A stretch of DNA of 64,000 nucleotides from Ferrimonas gelatinilytica (GTDB lineage: Bacteria > Pseudomonadota > Gammaproteobacteria > Enterobacterales > Shewanellaceae): contig NZ_BAABLF010000001.1 of NCBI RefSeq assembly GCF_039544205.1, forward strand, positions 182,043 to 246,042. The letters run 5' to 3'. The notes under the pieces were generated by a model. That model ran no database searches and was not told the origin of the DNA. It worked only from the letters and a program-made list of their open reading frames with translations. A program made the translations under genes and the position numbers. Below are positions 17,642-27,128 of the stretch, piece by piece. The stretch's first letter is position 1; the number at the start of each line of letters is the position of its first letter.

Positions 17642-18103
17642 ATGCAACGCACTCTTATCCTGCCCGCCACACTGCTGGCCACCCTACTGCTCAGCACCAC
17701 GGCCCTCGCCGGCCATCACGAAGAGAAGGCCAAGGGCGCTCAAGGCGCCGAACACAGCGCGGGGTACCACGCCGGAACCCACCGCCAGTTAGCCGACTAC
17801 CTGGTGCTGGATGACGCCCAGCGGGAAAAGTTTGACCAGCTGCACAAAGAGTACCGCGAGCAGCGCAAAGGCATCAAAGAGGGGGATCTCTCCAAGGAGG
17901 AGCGCCACGCCCAGATGACCGCGGCCAAGGAGCAGCACCTGGCTGACATGAAAGCCCTGCTCAACGATGAACAGTTCAGCCGCTACGAAGAATACCGTAA
18001 TGCCCATCATGGTAAAGGCCACCACGGCAATGACCATCATAAGGGTATGAAGCACCACGAGATGGAGAAGGGACAGGACAAGCAGGGTCAGAAATACCAG
18101 TAA
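17642..18103 (+). CDS. Spy/CpxP-like periplasmic protein, His-rich tail
   Basis: The product is 153 residues. A signal peptide ends in ALAGHH near residue 22. A helical core follows (about residues 45-115) with LVLDDAQREKFDQLHKEYR and MKALLNDEQFSRYEEYR, resembling the LTxxQ-type repeats of Spy and CpxP chaperones. The last 35 residues are rich in His, Lys and Gly (HHGKGHHGNDHHKGMKHHE), which suggests metal binding. Family members are ATP-independent periplasmic chaperones or metal-stress sensors. AGGGAG precedes the ATG. The open frame upstream of 17642 is not conserved and was left out. A strong terminator follows. Confidence 0.75.
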   Translation: MQRTLILPATLLATLLLSTTALAGHHEEKAKGAQGAEHSAGYHAGTHRQLADYLVLDDAQREKFDQLHKEYREQRKGIKEGDLSKEERHAQMTAAKEQHLADMKALLNDEQFSRYEEYRNAHHGKGHHGNDHHKGMKHHEMEKGQDKQGQKYQ

Positions 18104-18130
18104 GCCCTTTCGCCCCTCTAAGTGCCAGCC

Positions 18131-18158
18131 AACGCCCACGGAGTTCTCCGTGGGCGTT
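18131..18158 (+). terminator. Intrinsic terminator of the Spy-like gene
   Basis: A perfect 12-base stem (AACGCCCACGGA with its complement) has a four-base loop and is followed by GTTGTTTTT. Confidence 0.9.
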
Positions 18159-18179
18159 GTTGTTTTTACGGTGTCAGGG

Positions 18180-18470
18180 CGGTTCCTAGGGAAAAGTTTC
18201 TGGTTGCTGAGAGCCAGGAGCGGTTCCAAGGCAAGAGTTCCTAGTTCCTAGTTTGGAGGTTCTAGGTTCTAGGTTCTAGGTTCTAGGTTCTAGGTTCTAG
18301 GTTCTAGGTTCTAGGTTCTAGGTTCTAGGTTCTAGGTGAGAGCCTACACCGAATGTCCCGGGTACCCGGCTTTTTGCTCTTAGAACCTAGGCTCTTTCCT
18401 AGTACCTAGCGTTCTGCCGTTAATGCTCTTAGGAACTAGGAACTCGGAACTAGGAACTCGACAGTAAGCC
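18180..18470. repeat. TTCTAGG heptamer array (11 copies) with conserved flank
   Basis: Eleven uninterrupted copies of TTCTAGG run from 18260 to 18336. Downstream comes the module GAGCCTACACCG, a CCGGGTACCCGG palindrome (18358-18369), then TTAGAACCTAGG, which is the inverse complement of the array unit. Loose single units (GTTCCTAG, GGAACTAGGAACTCG) frame both sides. The same module follows the arrays at 19459, 33906 and 38891. Confidence 0.95.
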
Positions 18471-18809
18471 CGCATTTTTCGCCCCCTGGCTGGCTTTGGG
18501 CATCAATTTTTTCCTGGCCGGGATAGTTGTGCCCCCTCCCCGATTCCCACCGCGGATATCAGTCCCTTACCCTGCGGCCGCCCATATCAGGGGCTGCGAG
18601 AGCTCCACAGGGAGCTCCATAATCCCCGGTTCCTCCTGGCAACCCTGTCACACTGGTCTAGTCTCCAATAGGCTCCGGCGCCAGGCATCACCGGACTGGA
18701 CGGTTCCGATGCTCCCGATTTTCGGTGGCAATGCCCTTTTGCCAAGAGGTAAAAGCGGTACGGGACCGATCCCGACATAACGTCGATATAAGGTGCCTTA
18801 CAAGGAGAG
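18471..18809. other. Upstream region of the outer-membrane barrel gene
   Basis: No gene is visible. The stretch should hold the promoter for the barrel protein at 18810, but I see no clear sigma-70 boxes, operator or hairpin worth naming. Confidence 0.4.
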
Positions 18810-19358
18810 ATGATGATGAACTCCCTGACTCCCCTGACCACAGGTGTCGCCCTGGTGGTCCTCACCGCCCTGGGCAGTGCCTCGGCCCTGGCAAAAGATG
18901 AAGGTTTCTACCTCGGTGCTTCCGTGGGCTCCGCCAACGTCGAGCAGAAAGGCTCGGATCCGGATCTCGGTGATTTCAAGTTCGATGAGAACGACTTCGC
19001 CTGGAAGGTGTTCGCTGGCTACCAGTTTGGCCCCATCCTCGCCATCGAGGGGGGCTATCGTGACTTTGGCTCACCCAGTGCAACGGGATTGAACATAGAT
19101 CCCTACGGTATCGATGTTTACGGTGTTGCCGGTGTGCCCCTGGGCCCCATCCGCTTTTTCGGTAAAGTCGGCGGGATCTACTGGGATGCCGACACCCGGT
19201 TTGATGGCATGAAGGACAGTGATGACGGCTTCGAAGTGGCCGCCGGTGTCGGGCTGGAGTTTGAGCTCGGCAGCTTCGCCATCCGCGGCGAAGTGGAGTA
19301 CATGGATATCTTCGACCAGACCTGGATGTACACCGTCGGCGCCACCTACACCTTCTGA
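18810..19358 (+). CDS. Small outer-membrane beta-barrel protein
   Basis: The product is 182 residues. A signal peptide is followed by an eight-strand barrel of the OmpA/Ail/OmpW-like size. Alternating patterns such as GFYLGASVGSANVEQ, WKVFAGYQFGPILAIEGGY and FEVAAGVGLEFELGSFAI are the strands. It ends in TYTF with the terminal Phe that BAM recognises. Its role (porin-like or adhesive) cannot be read. Three ATG codons run in a row at 18810, 18813 and 18816 behind AAGGAG; spacing best fits the second or third, so the true N-terminus may be one or two Met shorter. A strong terminator follows. Confidence 0.85.
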   Translation: MMMNSLTPLTTGVALVVLTALGSASALAKDEGFYLGASVGSANVEQKGSDPDLGDFKFDENDFAWKVFAGYQFGPILAIEGGYRDFGSPSATGLNIDPYGIDVYGVAGVPLGPIRFFGKVGGIYWDADTRFDGMKDSDDGFEVAAGVGLEFELGSFAIRGEVEYMDIFDQTWMYTVGATYTF

Positions 19359-19380
19359 GCTACGCCGAGCGCGAGACAAA

Positions 19381-19405
19381 AACGCCCACGGGATCCGTGG
19401 GCGTT
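19381..19405 (+). terminator. Intrinsic terminator of the barrel gene
   Basis: The stem AACGCCCACGG / CCGTGGGCGTT has a three-base loop and is followed by TTT. Its core closely matches the terminator at 18131, so the two may share an origin. Confidence 0.9.
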
Positions 19406-19424
19406 TTTGTTGTCCAACTGAGTT

Positions 19425-19700
19425 CCTCGGCGCGAGTTCCTGGATCCAAAAAGCAAGGTTCTAGGTTCTAGGTTCTAGGTGCTAGGTGCTAGGTGCTAGG
19501 TGCTAGGTGCTAGGTGCTAGGTGCTAGGTGCTAGGTGCTAGCAGGATCCTACACCGTATTTCCCGGGTACCCGGCTTCTTGCTTTTAGAACCTAGGCTCT
19601 TCCCTAGAACCTAGGCTCTTAGGAACCAGGAACCGCGCCTCCCAACACCCAGGCTCTTAGGAACCAGGAACCGCTTTCCCTAGGAACGCGCTTCCTGCTC
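19425..19700. repeat. Mixed TTCTAGG/TGCTAGG heptamer array (3 + 8 copies) with conserved flank
   Basis: Three TTCTAGG units (19459-19479) are followed by eight TGCTAGG units (19480-19535), eleven in all, the same number as at 18260. The flank follows: CCTACACCG, the CCGGGTACCCGG palindrome at 19563-19574, then TTTTAGAACCTAGG and several GGAACCAGGAACCG units. It fills the gap between the barrel gene and the convergent GH31 gene. Confidence 0.95.
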
Positions 19701-19707
19701 CTCCCGC

Positions 19708-22140
19708 TTACCAGGTCAAACTCAGTTCCTGTGCACTGCCATCCCAGTCAAAGGTCAGCTGCAGGCCGGACTCGACCGCTTTCACCGCGACGGTGTTACC
19801 GGCCAGGTGCGCGGAGTTGGGCAACTCGTTCATGCCGTGCAGGGTCAGGGTTATGCGACGCTGCTTAGGCGCGCCCTCGTATCCCAGCCCCTGCTTGCCA
19901 AGGCGTACCCTCATCTCCTCCTGGTCAGAATCAACTTCAAAGGAGAGCAGCTCGTAGGCCTGGCGCGCCAGGCTGTCCGGGCTGATCCCATCATCCTCGT
20001 AGACACGGCCACCGCCCCGGACCACGCTGTCATCGTGGTAGTAGTGCAGTGCCAGTTCGCCACTGGAGTAGCGGTGGGTCGCCACCGGCGCCACCATGGG
20101 CACCACACTGCCGGCCTGAACCAGCACCGGCAGGGTATCGAGGGTGACCGGCACTAAGACGCGCTGCCCCCCCTGGTAACGCTTACCGGTGAAGAAGTCG
20201 AACCAGACCCCGTCCGGCAGGGGCACCGATACCTCGGTCGCTCCCGCGGCCAGCACCGGTGTCACCAGGAAAGCATCCCCCCACAGGTAGCTGTGGGCCT
20301 CCTCGAACAGCGCCGAGTCCTCAAACGCCAGCGGACGCATCAGCGGCATGCCGGTGGTGCTGTTCTCGTAGGCCAGGGTGTACAGATAGGGCATCAGGGC
20401 GTAGCGCAGGCGGATCGCCTCCCGGGCTCGGGCCAGGGTGTCGGCATCATGGAAGACCGGCTCCGGCGCGATCTCCTCCTGGGCGTGGGGGCGGAATACC
20501 GGCTGGAACACGCCGTACTGCAGCCAGCGGGTGTAGAGCTCCGCATCGAACTGCTCACCGCCGGCAAAGCCGCCGAGATCCGAGTGCATGTAACCCATCC
20601 CCAGGACGCCCATCTGCAGACTCAGCTCCACCTGGGGCATCAGTCCCCCCCAGCTTCGGGCCACATCGCCGGACCAGGGCACCATGCCGTAGCGCTGGGA
20701 ACCAACGAACCCGGAGCGCATCATGATCATCGGGCGACGATCCGGCTGCAGCTGGCGCAGCCCCTCATCCACCAGCCGGGCCCATTCGTGGCCGTAGGCG
20801 TTGTGCACCTCGTTGGCGGTGGCGGTGATCGCCTCCGCCCCATCCCGCGCCACCCGGTGCACGGCATCATGGGGGTGGACCTCCGGCTCGCCGAGATCCC
20901 CCCACCAGCCGGCAGCACCGGACTCGGCGATGCGCGCGTACTGACGCCAGAACCAGTCGCGGCCCGCCTCGCTGAACACATCCACCAGTCCGGTGTTGCC
21001 GAAGTAGAAGTCAAACCGCTTAGGCTCCCCCGCCAGGTTGGTAGCCAACGCCCGGGCTTCGGTGGCTTCCTTCCACTTGTTGGAGGTGGTCAGTATGAAA
21101 GGCTCGGTGATCAGGACAGTGTTGACCCCCTGCTCACTGAAATCCTGGATCATCTGCTCCGCCTTGGGCCAGTGCTGACGGTCCCAGTCCAGGTTGCCCA
21201 TGTGCCCCTTTACATCCTCGCCGAACCAGTAGAGATCCAGCACGATGGCATCCAGCGGGATATCCGCCTCGGCGAACTTGGCCACCACCTCGCGGGCCTC
21301 CGCCTCACTGTGGTAACCGAAGCGGGAGGCGAAATTGCCCAGGGACCAGCGCGGTGGCAGCGGCTGACGGCCGGTGGCCTCCGTCAGGTGCTCGATCACT
21401 TCGCCATAGTCCGCGCCCGCCGCCACCAGGTAGGCGGTACGCCCCCCCTGGGCCTCGAACTGCAGCACATCCGGCTCGGTAGCCCCGGTATCCAGGTACC
21501 CCGACGCGGCGTTATCGAACACCAGGGCGTAGTGGTGGGAGGAGAGCACCGCCGAGAGGCCATAGTACATCTGGTCGACCCGGTCCCCGGGCTTGCCCTC
21601 GTAGCCGTAGGCGGCCCGGTTATAGAGCGGCATCCGCTCCCCCCGACGATCCATCCCCAGCACCCGGGAGCCGCCCCCCATCAACTGCTCACTCTCCTGC
21701 AAAGCGAAGCGGAAGCCGCGCAACGTGTCATGGGCGAAGTGACCCGCCTCCTCCGCCACCACCAGCTCGCCATCGTGGTAGTAGGAGAGCGCCAGCGGCG
21801 AGAGTTCGATGCGGGCGGTCAGATCCGCCAGCCGGTACTCCAGTGCCTCGCCGCTTTTAACCAACTCCCCTTTGACCACGGGCGCGCCGGGATCGATGGC
21901 GTAGGAGGGCAGCTGTTTCACCCCGGTGTTCTGGTAGTGCACCCCCAGGGCGCCGTCGCCGTAGCCGGTCAGGGTGACCGTCCCCTCATCGGTGGTCAGC
22001 ACCAGCTGCTTGCCATCGAAGTGGTGCTTCTGCACCTCGGCGGCGAGGGCCGGTTGGCCCAGGCTGACCAGGGCGCCCAGCAAAAACACGGTACGCTTGA
22101 GGGGAGATGGCGGAGTTAGAGCAAAACCGGGGCGCATCAT
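19708..22140 (-). CDS. GH31 alpha-glucosidase, exported
   Basis: The product is 810 residues. An N-terminal signal peptide ends near ALAAEV (residue 35). The GH31 barrel carries the nucleophile region GWWGDLGEPEVHP and the acid/base region VPWSGDVARSWGG, followed by GMGYMHSDLGGFAGG. The C-terminal part is beta-rich. It should release glucose from the non-reducing end of maltodextrins in the periplasm or at the surface. Its ATG overlaps the stop of the upstream amylase by four bases (ATGA), so the two are translationally coupled. It is third in the receptor-amylase-glucosidase run controlled from the operator at 27115. Confidence 0.93.
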   Translation of the reverse strand: MMRPGFALTPPSPLKRTVFLLGALVSLGQPALAAEVQKHHFDGKQLVLTTDEGTVTLTGYGDGALGVHYQNTGVKQLPSYAIDPGAPVVKGELVKSGEALEYRLADLTARIELSPLALSYYHDGELVVAEEAGHFAHDTLRGFRFALQESEQLMGGGSRVLGMDRRGERMPLYNRAAYGYEGKPGDRVDQMYYGLSAVLSSHHYALVFDNAASGYLDTGATEPDVLQFEAQGGRTAYLVAAGADYGEVIEHLTEATGRQPLPPRWSLGNFASRFGYHSEAEAREVVAKFAEADIPLDAIVLDLYWFGEDVKGHMGNLDWDRQHWPKAEQMIQDFSEQGVNTVLITEPFILTTSNKWKEATEARALATNLAGEPKRFDFYFGNTGLVDVFSEAGRDWFWRQYARIAESGAAGWWGDLGEPEVHPHDAVHRVARDGAEAITATANEVHNAYGHEWARLVDEGLRQLQPDRRPMIMMRSGFVGSQRYGMVPWSGDVARSWGGLMPQVELSLQMGVLGMGYMHSDLGGFAGGEQFDAELYTRWLQYGVFQPVFRPHAQEEIAPEPVFHDADTLARAREAIRLRYALMPYLYTLAYENSTTGMPLMRPLAFEDSALFEEAHSYLWGDAFLVTPVLAAGATEVSVPLPDGVWFDFFTGKRYQGGQRVLVPVTLDTLPVLVQAGSVVPMVAPVATHRYSSGELALHYYHDDSVVRGGGRVYEDDGISPDSLARQAYELLSFEVDSDQEEMRVRLGKQGLGYEGAPKQRRITLTLHGMNELPNSAHLAGNTVAVKAVESGLQLTFDWDGSAQELSLTW

Positions 22141-24041
22141 TTGACCTCCCAGATCACGGATTGCAGCGGCTGCAGGGTCAGGGCGATGGTGCCCACCTGA
22201 TGGGTGACCCGCATCTCACCGGCCAGTTCACCAAATAGGCGCTCCTCCAGGGGATAGACCCCATCGGCCATTCCCCACTGGCGGATCACCGCCGCCGGCA
22301 CGGTCAGGGTGGTGGAGGCGCTCCGGCGGTCGTCGAAGTTGGTGGCGATCACCAGCTTCTGATCGTCGTCGAAACGGACGAAGCTGAACAGCTTGTCGGT
22401 ATAGCCCGGATTGCTGCGGCTGTCGGTGTGGATATGCACCGCCTTGCCCATCAGCGCCGGGCTGTCGACGGTGAACTGCATCAGGCGGACGTAGTAGTCC
22501 CGCAGCGCCCGCTCCGACTCGCTCAGGGCGCCGCCATCGAACTTGCCGCCATTCATCCAGCGCTGGTGGGCCGGGACGCCCCAGTAGTCAAAGATGGTAG
22601 TGCGGGTGGCTTTACCAAAGCCGGCGTCCCCCTCCCCCGCTTCGCCCACATCCTGGCCGAAGTAGAGCATGGTCGGCGAGGAGCTCAGGGTGGCGGAAAG
22701 CACCATGGCAGGCAGGGCGCGCTCCGGGCTGCCGGCGAACGCCGGGCTGGCGATGCGCTGCTCGTCGTGGTTCTCCAGGAAATGCAGCATATGGTGCTCG
22801 ATGTCCGCTTTCATCTGCTCGATGGTGACGATGGCATCGGTGCTGGCGCGGCCCTGGATGATCGCCTTCAGAGTGTCGTAGAGATCCACCTTGTCGTAGA
22901 GGTAATCCATCTTACCCAGATGCAGGTAGTCCCGGTACAGGTGGGGCTGGTACACCTCCGCCAGCAGGAAGGCGTCAGGATTGGCCTGTTTGATGTGGCT
23001 GTTGAGGTAGCTCCAGAAGGCCACCGGCACCATCTCCGCCATGTCGAAACGGAAGCCGTCGACACCAAACTCGGTCCAGAACAGGGTGATGTCCCGGAAC
23101 TTGGTCCAGGAGTCCGGCACCGCCTTATCCTGCCAGAAGGCGTAGTGCTCGGCGACACCCTTGCTCTCGAAGCCCGCCGGCAGCTCAGGGAAGTCGTGAC
23201 TGCCGTCCGGACGCACGCCGTAGTTGATCTTCACCGTCTCGTACCAGTCGTGGACGTGGGGCTGGGCGCTGCGGCTGCCGTTGCCGGTCCACTTGGCGGG
23301 GTTTTCCGTAAACTGGCCGTCGAGCCCGGGGTAATCCTGCCCCCCCAGGGGTTCAAACCCTGCCTCGTACTTAGGCAGCTCGAACGCTTCACCGACCACG
23401 TAGTAAAAGTTGTTGTCCCGGGCGTAGGCCACCGAGGTGTCGTCATTGGCACCAAAGTCCTCGACCCCCTCCGGCTTGCCCTTGGATTCGTAGAAACGCG
23501 CCACATGGTTGGGCACGATGTCGATCAGCACCTTCATGTCGTGGGCGTGGGTGCGGTCGATCAGCGCCTTGAACTCCGCCATCCGGTTGGCGGGATCCAC
23601 CGCCAGGTCCGGGTTAACGCTGTAGTAGTCCTTCACCGCGTAGGGAGAGCCCGCCCGACCCTTGATCACGTCCGGATCATCGTTGCTGATCCCGTACTCG
23701 CTGTAATCCGCCACCAGTGCATGGTGGGGCACCCCGGTGTACCAGAGGTGGGTGGTCCCCAGCTCCTTGATCCCCGTCAGGGCCGCGTCGGTGATGTCAT
23801 TAAACTTGCCGACGCCGTTCTGCTCCACCGTGCCCCAGGGCAGGTTAGCGGTTTCGGTATTGCCAAACAGCCGGGTAAACATCTGGTAGACCACCGCCTT
23901 GTGGGCCGGCTTGGTAGTCGCCGGTGCGGCAACCGGAGCCTTCGGAGCGACCACCGGCGTCGCGCTCTGGATCTTCGCCTCACCACAGCCGGCCAGCGCC
24001 AGGGTGGCTGCGATGGCGGCAGTTAAAACTTTGAGTGTCAT
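22137..24041 (-). CDS. GH13 alpha-amylase, lipoprotein (second)
   Basis: The product is 634 residues. The signal ends in the lipobox LAGC (Cys at residue 19), followed by an Ala/Pro/Val-rich linker. GH13 regions are VLIDIVPNHVARFY, GVDGFRFDMAEMVP (catalytic Asp), AFLLAEVYQPHLY (catalytic Glu) and HFLENHDEQRI. The N-terminal pattern VVYQMFTRLFGNTE is typical of secreted maltodextrin amylases found beside TonB receptors. It differs strongly from the amylase at 14087, so the two are not recent duplicates. It lies 122 bases downstream of the receptor, with a hairpin between them that may lower its expression. Confidence 0.93.
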   Translation of the reverse strand: MTLKVLTAAIAATLALAGCGEAKIQSATPVVAPKAPVAAPATTKPAHKAVVYQMFTRLFGNTETANLPWGTVEQNGVGKFNDITDAALTGIKELGTTHLWYTGVPHHALVADYSEYGISNDDPDVIKGRAGSPYAVKDYYSVNPDLAVDPANRMAEFKALIDRTHAHDMKVLIDIVPNHVARFYESKGKPEGVEDFGANDDTSVAYARDNNFYYVVGEAFELPKYEAGFEPLGGQDYPGLDGQFTENPAKWTGNGSRSAQPHVHDWYETVKINYGVRPDGSHDFPELPAGFESKGVAEHYAFWQDKAVPDSWTKFRDITLFWTEFGVDGFRFDMAEMVPVAFWSYLNSHIKQANPDAFLLAEVYQPHLYRDYLHLGKMDYLYDKVDLYDTLKAIIQGRASTDAIVTIEQMKADIEHHMLHFLENHDEQRIASPAFAGSPERALPAMVLSATLSSSPTMLYFGQDVGEAGEGDAGFGKATRTTIFDYWGVPAHQRWMNGGKFDGGALSESERALRDYYVRLMQFTVDSPALMGKAVHIHTDSRSNPGYTDKLFSFVRFDDDQKLVIATNFDDRRSASTTLTVPAAVIRQWGMADGVYPLEERLFGELAGEMRVTHQVGTIALTLQPLQSVIWEVK

Positions 24042-24117
24042 TGGAATATCTCTTATTTTCCGTGGCTTGTTATCGCAGTGGCGGCTTGGTTGCGCCGATG
24101 AATAAAACTCAGAGACG

Positions 24118-24144
24118 ACGAACCCCCGAAGTTCGGGGGTTCGT
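24118..24144 (-). terminator. Hairpin between receptor and amylase genes
   Basis: A perfect 13-base stem (ACGAACCCCCGAA with its complement) has a one-base loop. On the minus strand the following bases are CGTCTCTG with no T-run, so it is more likely a partial terminator or mRNA stabiliser within the operon. Confidence 0.7.
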
Positions 24145-24163
24145 TATCTCCAGCCGCTGAGAG

Positions 24164-26956
24164 TTAGAAGCTGTAGCTAAAGCCCAGCATGAAGTTACGG
24201 CCGTAGCTCTGGTGGTCCTTGATGTAGCGGGAGTCCGGACCTTCGTAGGTGACGAAAGGTTCGTCGGTCAGGTTGTTGCCCTGCAGCAGGATAACCAGCC
24301 CCTCCACACCCAGCTCAGAGAAGTCGTAGGCCAGCTGCGCATCGACGATGGTTTCCGCCTGTACGTAGCGCTTGTCACGCTGCAGCGTGGTGCTGGACAC
24401 TTCACCAAGGAACTCGCTGCGGTAGCGCACCGAGGTCCGTGCCTGGAAGCCAAACTTCTCGTAGTAGACTGTGGCGTTGACCACGTCCTTGGAGAGACCG
24501 GGCAGCTGGATGGGATCGCTGTCCGAATCCTCCTTCACCCGGCTGTCGGCGTAGGAGTAGCTCAGCATGGTGCCGAAGCCGTCCAGGGCCGGAACCCACT
24601 CGCCGAAGCCGAAGGAGCCGGACAGCTCAAAGCCCCAGATGTGGCCACCGTCGCCGTTTTGCGGCGTGGTGATGAAGCCCTGGTCCAGGACCGGGTCATA
24701 GCCCGGGATCATCACATCACTGAAGTCATGCAGTTTGCCCTGCTGATAGATGTAGTTCTCCAGGTACTTGTAGTAACCCGCTACGGCGAAGTAACCCTGG
24801 TCAGAGAAGTAGTTCTCGTAGCTGAGGTCGAACTGCCACGCCATCCAAGGCTTGAGCTCGGCGTTGCCGCCGCTGCCACTCCAGGGCGAATTATCCAGGT
24901 CGCCACTGTTCTCCTTGTCCTTATCGAAGCCAATCTCCAGACCGGCGTTCATTTGGTCCATCCGCGGACGGGCCAGGGTGCGGGCCACGGCGAAGCGCAG
25001 CATCTGGTCATCCGCCACTTCGAGACCCAGGTTGGCGCTCGGCAGCACCTCCCAGTAGTCGGTGCCTCCGGAGCTTGGCATCACCTCCAGGCCACCATCG
25101 GGGTTAACGGTGACGGCATTGCCGTCGGAGGACTGATCGGTGTGTACCAGCTGCACGCCGACGTTACCGGTCAGGCGGCGATAGCCCACCTCGGTGTCGA
25201 TATCCAGCTTGGTGTAGAGGGTGGTGACTTGCTCCTTGACGGCCCAGTTGTTAACCGCGCGCCAGGCTTCCACGGAAGCCGCATCACGGACGTTGTAGAA
25301 ACCGTCGTTGAGCAGTGCCATGGGATCCCAGGCGATCAGGTTGCCCAGACCGATGAAGTCCAGGGAGGCGTTGCCCCTCAGGTACTGCTGCGGGATCTGC
25401 TGGCCCATCTCGAAGCCCGGCTGGCCGTAGCTGTTGAGGGTCAGGAAGTAGCCCTTGTCCTCTTTGCTTTTCTCCCGCTCGGAGTAGTTCACTCCGAACT
25501 GGATGGCGGAGAAGGCACCGCTGTCGAACAGGCGCTCGCCCTCGAGGCGGAAGCTGGTCAGCTCATCCTCGATATCCGGGTTGTTGAGGAAGCCATCCTG
25601 GGAGTCCCAGCGGCCGTTACCTTCCGGATCGCCCCAGTTTTGCGGTGCGCCCAGTAGGATCAGGTTGGGATCCGAGTAGTCCAGCAGGTGGCTGAACACG
25701 GCACCGGAGTCGGTCATGCGGAAGCCCAGGCTGTCCTTGGCGCCGTTGGCCAGGCCGCGACCGGTGCCGCCGTAGGTTTCCAGGGCAAAGAAGGTGCGCT
25801 TGGCGCGGGAGTAGGCGATGTCGGTGTTGATGGTCCAGTTGTCACCCACCGCGTAATCCAGGTTCCAGCCCAGGGACAGGTTGCTGGCGTCGGTTTCGGT
25901 GTAGTCGTTGCGCACCAGGCCTTTGACGTTGTGGAAGGTCCCTTCGGTGATCAGGCCATCTTCCAGGGTGTAGTCCGGATCCAGGTAGACGCCGCCCCCC
26001 CAGGCCAGGGGCAGTTCAATGCCACGGAGCATCTGGGCATCGTTAAATTCGGAGTAGAAGAGATCGAATACAGTGTTGATGCGGTCGTTGGGCTGGAACT
26101 GCAGGGTCGCCATGACGGAGTCCCGCTCCAGCTCGGAGGAGCGCACGTAGGGCTTGTAGCCCCCCATCACCGCACCCGGAGCAGTCTCCCACTCCTCACC
26201 CTCCGCCGGCGGTGGCCCTACCTTGGGATCGCTGGGATAGCCCCAGATGTGCGTCCGCTCCTCCTGGTTAGGGCTGGACATCTTGGCAAAACCGATGGAG
26301 AGGCCCAAGGTGTCATCGAGGAACTGGTCGATGTAGGAGACACTGAAGCGGTAACCGCTGTCGGAGACATCGGAGTTGAGCTCGCCCATGTCGTTGTATT
26401 CGCCGCGGGCGCTGACGTTGAAGCTGGTCTCACCATGATCCAGCGGACGGATGGTCTGCATGTCGATGGTGCCACCCACCGCCTGGGCCATCACGGAGGC
26501 GTCCGGCGTCTTGTACACCACCACGCCGCTCATCAGCTCGGAGGGGTACTGGTCAAACTCGACCCCACGGTTGTCCCCTGTGGTCACCTGCTCGCGGCCG
26601 TTCAGGGTCGCGGTGGTGAAGTCCGGCGAGAGGCCACGGACGGACACCACATTGGAGCGGCCATCCAGGCGCTGAGAGGTCAGACCCGGCAGGCGGGCGA
26701 TGGACTCGGCGATGCTGGAGTCCGGCAGTTTACCGATATCTTCAGCGGAGATGGCTTCCACTACGGAGGTGTTTTCCATCTTCTCGGCCTGAGAGAGAGC
26801 CAGTGAACGGCGAATACCGCGGACCGAAATGGTTTCCACGTTCTCCAGCGACTCCTTGGCACCCTCTTGCTGCGCTTCTGGCTCGGCCGCACTGACGGCG
26901 GTACTCAGGCCAGCGGCACAGAGTGCCAGGGTCAACGCGCTCGGTTTAAACCACAT
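24164..26956 (-). CDS. TonB-dependent receptor, maltodextrin uptake
   Basis: The product is 930 residues. A signal peptide ends at STAVSAAEP. The plug domain follows (about residues 45-170) with ETISVRGIRRSLALSQAEK, ISAEDIGKLPDSSIAESI and RLPGLTSQRLDGRSN, the features of the large Xanthomonas/Caulobacter-type receptor subfamily. The rest is a 22-strand barrel ending in GFSYSF with the terminal Phe. Context with two amylases and a GH31 enzyme points to maltodextrin. The open frame runs up to 27109, but AGGGAG sits eight bases before the ATG at 26956 and the signal peptide starts there. An operator lies 159 bases upstream. Confidence 0.93.
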   Translation of the reverse strand: MWFKPSALTLALCAAGLSTAVSAAEPEAQQEGAKESLENVETISVRGIRRSLALSQAEKMENTSVVEAISAEDIGKLPDSSIAESIARLPGLTSQRLDGRSNVVSVRGLSPDFTTATLNGREQVTTGDNRGVEFDQYPSELMSGVVVYKTPDASVMAQAVGGTIDMQTIRPLDHGETSFNVSARGEYNDMGELNSDVSDSGYRFSVSYIDQFLDDTLGLSIGFAKMSSPNQEERTHIWGYPSDPKVGPPPAEGEEWETAPGAVMGGYKPYVRSSELERDSVMATLQFQPNDRINTVFDLFYSEFNDAQMLRGIELPLAWGGGVYLDPDYTLEDGLITEGTFHNVKGLVRNDYTETDASNLSLGWNLDYAVGDNWTINTDIAYSRAKRTFFALETYGGTGRGLANGAKDSLGFRMTDSGAVFSHLLDYSDPNLILLGAPQNWGDPEGNGRWDSQDGFLNNPDIEDELTSFRLEGERLFDSGAFSAIQFGVNYSEREKSKEDKGYFLTLNSYGQPGFEMGQQIPQQYLRGNASLDFIGLGNLIAWDPMALLNDGFYNVRDAASVEAWRAVNNWAVKEQVTTLYTKLDIDTEVGYRRLTGNVGVQLVHTDQSSDGNAVTVNPDGGLEVMPSSGGTDYWEVLPSANLGLEVADDQMLRFAVARTLARPRMDQMNAGLEIGFDKDKENSGDLDNSPWSGSGGNAELKPWMAWQFDLSYENYFSDQGYFAVAGYYKYLENYIYQQGKLHDFSDVMIPGYDPVLDQGFITTPQNGDGGHIWGFELSGSFGFGEWVPALDGFGTMLSYSYADSRVKEDSDSDPIQLPGLSKDVVNATVYYEKFGFQARTSVRYRSEFLGEVSSTTLQRDKRYVQAETIVDAQLAYDFSELGVEGLVILLQGNNLTDEPFVTYEGPDSRYIKDHQSYGRNFMLGFSYSF

Positions 26957-27114
26957 CAATATTCTCCCTAAATTGTGAGGTTTTTTATTATGTTGCCGAG
27001 CAAGCCGCCTGATCACCGATCCCACCTCTGTGGATCCGGTCAGGCCGATTTGGGAACCCTCGCCCGGTTGTTGGAACAGGATGTAATCACCTTGATACGG
27101 CAGGGACAATGCTC

Positions 27115-27128
27115 TGCATACGTATTCA
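27115..27128. promoter_or_regulatory. Operator B, maltose regulon (receptor operon)
   Basis: TGCATACGTATTCA is identical over 14 bases to operator A at 17552, and the match extends a little further (next bases T and ACGG). It lies 159 bases upstream of the TonB-dependent receptor. Confidence 0.88.

Noticed and set aside
20293..22119. A 608-codon open frame on the plus strand opposite the GH31 gene
   Set aside because: It is antisense to an intact GH31 enzyme with all catalytic motifs and has no recognisable family.
24118..24144. A full intrinsic terminator that would split the receptor and amylase genes into separate units
   Set aside because: The hairpin lacks a T-run on the minus strand, and no operator or clear promoter lies between the genes, so partial read-through is more likely.
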